From: CAYQDF01 sp964416175
Lineage (GTDB): Bacteria; Chloroflexota; Anaerolineae; Anaerolineales; UBA4823
Direction: 5' to 3'
NCBI GenBank assembly: GCA_964416175.1
Contig: CAYQDF010000040.1
Span: 1-25,486, forward strand
DNA: 25,486 nucleotides
Position numbers and translations under genes: made by a program. The notes under the pieces were generated by a model. It was given only the letters and a program-made list of their open reading frames with translations. It did not search any database and was not told the DNA's origin. Position 1 is the first letter of the stretch, and each line of letters starts with the position of its first letter. Positions 23,294 to 25,486 of the stretch are shown here, piece after piece.

Positions 23294-23752
23294 CTAACCA
23301 CTCTCACTCGAGGGCGCTGCTCCACGCCGGCACATCGGGCACAGCCCGTACAGGACGATCGAGCCGGATTCGACGGACGCGCCGCTATCTTTTTCGAATT
23401 GATCTTTGATCGCCGCGATCAGGTCGGTATCGAATTCGATCACCCCTTTGCACTTTACGCACATGAAATGGTGATGTTCGCTGGGCAGGGCGGCATCGAA
23501 TCGCTCCTGGCGGCGGCCCTCATTAAAGAGGCGAGTGCTGACCAGGTCCTCGGCCTCCAGCCAGCGCAGCGTGCGGTAGACAGTAGACAGATTGAGGTTC
23601 GGGTCGGCCTGCTTGACGAGGAAATAGACTTCCTCCGCGGTCGGGTGATCGCCGGAGTGCTCCAGGACTTCCAGGATCAGTCGCCGCTGCGCCGTCATCC
23701 GACCTCCCTGGGAGTGAAGGCGAGTCCGCGCTTTCTCGATCAATTCACACAT
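23294..23752 (-). CDS. fur: Fur-family metalloregulator
   Basis: 152 aa. Winged-helix DNA-binding region (MTAQRRLILEVLEHSGDHPTAEEVYFLVKQ and LSTVYRTLRWLE), then the metal-sensing HHHFMCVKCKGV segment and a C-terminal CPMCR that together form a structural zinc site. Could in principle be Zur- or Mur-like; the FeoB-FeoA neighbours argue for iron. The ribosome site before ATG is weak. A perfect 17-bp palindrome lies 15 bp upstream, suggesting autoregulation. Confidence 0.93.
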   Translation of the reverse strand: MCELIEKARTRLHSQGGRMTAQRRLILEVLEHSGDHPTAEEVYFLVKQADPNLNLSTVYRTLRWLEAEDLVSTRLFNEGRRQERFDAALPSEHHHFMCVKCKGVIEFDTDLIAAIKDQFEKDSGASVESGSIVLYGLCPMCRRGAAPSSESG

Positions 23753-23766
23753 CTTGTACCCGCTTG

Positions 23767-23783
23767 TTGCAAATCATTTGCAA
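23767..23783. promoter_or_regulatory. Perfect 8-1-8 palindrome, candidate Fur box
   Basis: TTGCAAATCATTTGCAA is an exact inverted repeat with a single central base, 15 bp before the fur start. It abuts a TATTATATT-like -10 on the minus strand, so a bound repressor would block transcription. The 8-1-8 geometry is Fur-like, though the half-site differs from the E. coli and Bacillus consensus. Confidence 0.7.
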
Positions 23784-23879
23784 TATAATATCTACTTTAG
23801 AACCGAATGCTCAGTGACTTTCGTCGCCTTATCGGTATGATTTTTGTTATAAGAATCTTAATATCTCCTGGGTTTTCGG

Positions 23880-23929
23880 TATAATCCAGGCACTCCGGGA
23901 AATCGACATCGATTGCAAATGATCTTTCT
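23880..23929 (+). promoter_or_regulatory. YHS-gene promoter and second candidate Fur site
   Basis: TATAAT (23880-23885, preceded by CGG) is the likely -10. The stretch 23913-23929 begins TTGCAAATGAT, identical to one half-site and centre of the palindrome upstream of fur (12 of 17 positions overall). It lies about 28 nt after the -10, in the untranslated leader of the YHS gene. Confidence 0.45.
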
Positions 23930-23996
23930 TTCCCGGCAGCCCGAAGCGCGGCCGGCGGGCGTGCCCATAACACTACATCAAAGGAGGTAAAACTGG

Positions 23997-24176
23997 ATGG
24001 CCATCGATCCTGTGTGCGGGATGGAAGTCGAAGAAAAGACAGCGGTCTGGAAGTCGGAGTACAAAGGCAAGACTTATTACTTCTGCGCGCCAGGCTGCAA
24101 GGCGGCGTTCGAAAAGGACCCGGAAAAATACCTGGAAGAGGGCATGTCCCACGCCGGACACGAACACCACGGCTGA
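23997..24176 (+). CDS. YHS-domain small metal-binding protein
   Basis: 59 aa with a canonical YHS domain: DPVCGMEV at 4-11, YKGKTYYFCAPGCKAAFEKDPEKYL (23-47). The conserved cysteines and aromatic residues are present. The C-terminus is His-rich (SHAGHEHHG). It has a strong ribosome site (AAAGGAGG, about 9 nt before ATG). The domain is a heavy-metal-binding module, often attached to metal transporters or oxygenases; here it is standalone. Divergent from the fur-feoBA operon and probably iron-responsive. Confidence 0.9.
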   Translation: MAIDPVCGMEVEEKTAVWKSEYKGKTYYFCAPGCKAAFEKDPEKYLEEGMSHAGHEHHG

Positions 24177-24226
24177 TTAACGAGTCCCTTCCCGGGATTT
24201 CGTGAAACATGTAACAATATTTCATA

Positions 24227-24300
24227 TATAATTAACTCGCGAATATCTGGCATCCTCCTCGCCTTCTCGGGCATCTTCGCAGGCAGGAGTTCTCCCTGCG
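24227..24300 (+). promoter_or_regulatory. Candidate promoter and stem-loop before the ATPase gene
   Basis: TATAAT at 24227-24232 within an AT-rich stretch has only a weak -35 (TGAAAC, 18 nt upstream). Downstream, CGCAGG (24278-24283) and CCTGCG (24295-24300) pair as a stem ending 6-12 nt before the possible GTG starts, so it could affect translation. Both signals are weak individually. Confidence 0.35.
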
Positions 24301-24312
24301 TGAGGGGTGGAA

Positions 24313-25486
24313 GTGGGTGAAATCCTCAACCCATACATCGCTGGCGCGCCGGTGGTCGAAAGGAGCATGTTCTTTGGCCGCCAGGACGTGTTCGACTGGA
24401 TCGAGCGCAGCCTTGCCGGGCAATACGTCAACAACATCCTTGTGATCCACGGTCAGCGCCGGGTCGGCAAGACCTCGGTCCTGAAGCAGATCCCCCACCA
24501 CCTGTCCTCAAAATACATCCAGGTCTTTTTCGACCTGCAGGGGCGCACCAACACCACTCTGGACCGATTTCTGTGGTGGCTGGCGCGGGAGATCTCCCGC
24601 ACGTTGCGCCAGGAATGCGGCCTGATCGTGGACGTCCCGGAGCAATCTGCCTTCAGGGAAGAGGGGGACCCCCTCCAGACTCTATTTCTTCCCGGCGTCT
24701 GGTCCCTGCTGGGAGACAAATCGCTGCTGCTGACCTTCGACGAATTCGACGCGCTGGACCAACCGGAGATTCAGGAAACCCTCGCCAGACCGCTGATCGA
24801 CTATCTCCGCCGCCTCTTCGACCACGAAAAACTGAGCTTCATCTTCTCCATTGGCTCTTCCGGACATAAGTTGGAGAACATGCAGGCGGCTTACACGAAC
24901 TTCTTTAAATCTGCCCTTTACAGGAAGATCAGCTTCCTGGCCCAGGAGGACTGCCGCCAGCTGATCATCCGCCCGGTAGAAGGAGTGCTCACCTATCACC
25001 CGGACGCCATCGACCGCATCTACCAGACTACCGCCGGGCACCCTTACTTCACCCAACTCATGTGCCATGAGCTGTTTTCGGTGTGCCAGAAGACCGGCAG
25101 ACGCTCTGTCGACCCGGGTGACGTGGAGGCTGTCCTTGAAGATGTCATCGAACGCGGGACGGTCAACCTGAAATTCGTCTGGGACGAGGCTTCTCCGTTG
25201 GAAAAATGGGTCCTGGCGTGCCTTGCCCAGGCGGATAGCGGAGCGAGCGACCAGAAGCTGGCACGCATACTGAACTACCAGCGGGTTCGCTACAGCGAAT
25301 CGGACCTGAACAGGGCGCTGCTTCACCTGCGAGAAAAGGATGTCCTCACCCGGGAGAACGGCTTCGTCGTGTCCCTGATGCGTCTCTGGCTCCAAAAGAA
25401 CCGGCCGCTTGAGCGCGTGCGGGAGGAGCTGGTCGAAGTCAACCCGATCGCCAACCGATACATCGAAATCGGCGAGGAATATCAAA
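24313..25486 (+). CDS. P-loop NTPase (AAA/STAND-like), truncated at the window edge
   Basis: The first 391 codons are visible with no stop. Walker A GQRRVGKTS (47-55) and Walker B LLLTFDEFD (138-146) are clear, followed by FSIGSSGHKLENM (about 178-190). The GHPYFTQLMCHEL (242-254) motif is typical of the ATPase_2/STAND-type branch. A winged-helix-like region (DQKLARILNYQRVRYSESDLNRALLHL) follows. GTG at 24313 has an AGGGG about 5 nt upstream. A GTG at 24307 is also in frame and would add two residues. The C-terminal effector or repeat region lies outside the window, so its role (regulation, defence or signalling) is unknown. Confidence 0.85.
   Translation, partial: MGEILNPYIAGAPVVERSMFFGRQDVFDWIERSLAGQYVNNILVIHGQRRVGKTSVLKQIPHHLSSKYIQVFFDLQGRTNTTLDRFLWWLAREISRTLRQECGLIVDVPEQSAFREEGDPLQTLFLPGVWSLLGDKSLLLTFDEFDALDQPEIQETLARPLIDYLRRLFDHEKLSFIFSIGSSGHKLENMQAAYTNFFKSALYRKISFLAQEDCRQLIIRPVEGVLTYHPDAIDRIYQTTAGHPYFTQLMCHELFSVCQKTGRRSVDPGDVEAVLEDVIERGTVNLKFVWDEASPLEKWVLACLAQADSGASDQKLARILNYQRVRYSESDLNRALLHLREKDVLTRENGFVVSLMRLWLQKNRPLERVREELVEVNPIANRYIEIGEEYQ

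Noticed and set aside
23797..24225. 142-codon minus-strand frame over the YHS gene
   Set aside because: The plus strand carries a textbook YHS protein with a strong ribosome site; the minus frame is its shadow.
24682..25485. 267-codon minus-strand frame over the ATPase
   Set aside because: Shadow of the plus-strand NTPase, which has clear Walker motifs and only lacks a stop because it runs off the window.
1..25486. tRNA, rRNA or CRISPR repeats
   Set aside because: No cloverleaf or T-arm pattern, no rRNA segment and no regularly spaced direct repeats were seen on either strand by eye.

Overview
The window is about 25.5 kb of GC-rich, densely packed bacterial chromosome with many GTG starts and ATGA stop/start overlaps. 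The gene content points to the Chloroflexota, most likely an Anaerolineae-type heterotroph: an NBR1-Ig lipoprotein with a Thr/Pro-rich linker, a bifunctional phosphoglucose/phosphomannose isomerase, a DUF951 protein, a solo LuxR-type regulator and a GhPyxxQ-type P-loop ATPase. This placement is inferred from protein character; there is no rRNA or tRNA marker in the window.

Layout. (1) 12-4205 (-): a peptide/nickel-type ABC importer, lipoprotein binding protein then two permeases, with a perfect 13-bp stem-loop after the binding-protein gene; the ATPase genes would lie beyond the left edge. (2) 4552-4779 (+): a small Cys/His-rich protein. (3) 4872-8280 (-): a tight run of M50 protease, HD-domain protein, TyrA-like dehydrogenase without the usual catalytic motif, and 2-amino-3-ketobutyrate CoA ligase. 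(4) 8330-11496 (+): DUF951, NBR1-Ig lipoprotein, rsmI and phosphoglucose/phosphomannose isomerase, divergent from block 3 through two face-to-face extended -10 elements; the DUF951 message looks leaderless. (5) 11606-13808 (-): PAP2 phosphatase, nucleotidyltransferase and a quinate-dehydrogenase-like protein. (6) 13932-15400 (-): an HTTM membrane protein and a small membrane-anchored partner, in DNA that looks more AT-rich. (7) 15401-15914: a gene-poor stretch with a transposon-end-like palindrome and a long-range inverted repeat. (8) 15915-16856 (+): ilvE, with an inverted repeat around its -10. (9) 16866-17272 (-): an internally deleted, frameshifted sugar-epimerase/reductase pseudogene. (10) 17458-18037 (+): a LuxR-type solo regulator overlapping a small zinc-ribbon gene. 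(11) 18113-20469 (-): a GAF-PAS histidine kinase and OmpR-type regulator. (12) 20572-20784 (-): a truncated cysE remnant. (13) 20816-24176: an iron module, fur-feoB-feoA on the minus strand and a YHS metal-binding protein on the plus strand, sharing a perfect 8-1-8 palindrome and a related half-palindrome that I propose as Fur sites. (14) 24313-end (+): a P-loop NTPase cut by the window edge.

Most of the window is household and transport functions. The observations most worth pursuing are a solute-binding-like domain inserted in the ABC permease, the candidate Fur regulon, the TyrA-like enzyme lacking its catalytic histidine motif, and the truncated ATPase whose effector part is out of view. 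I did not find a clear defence island, CRISPR array, prophage or biosynthetic cluster.
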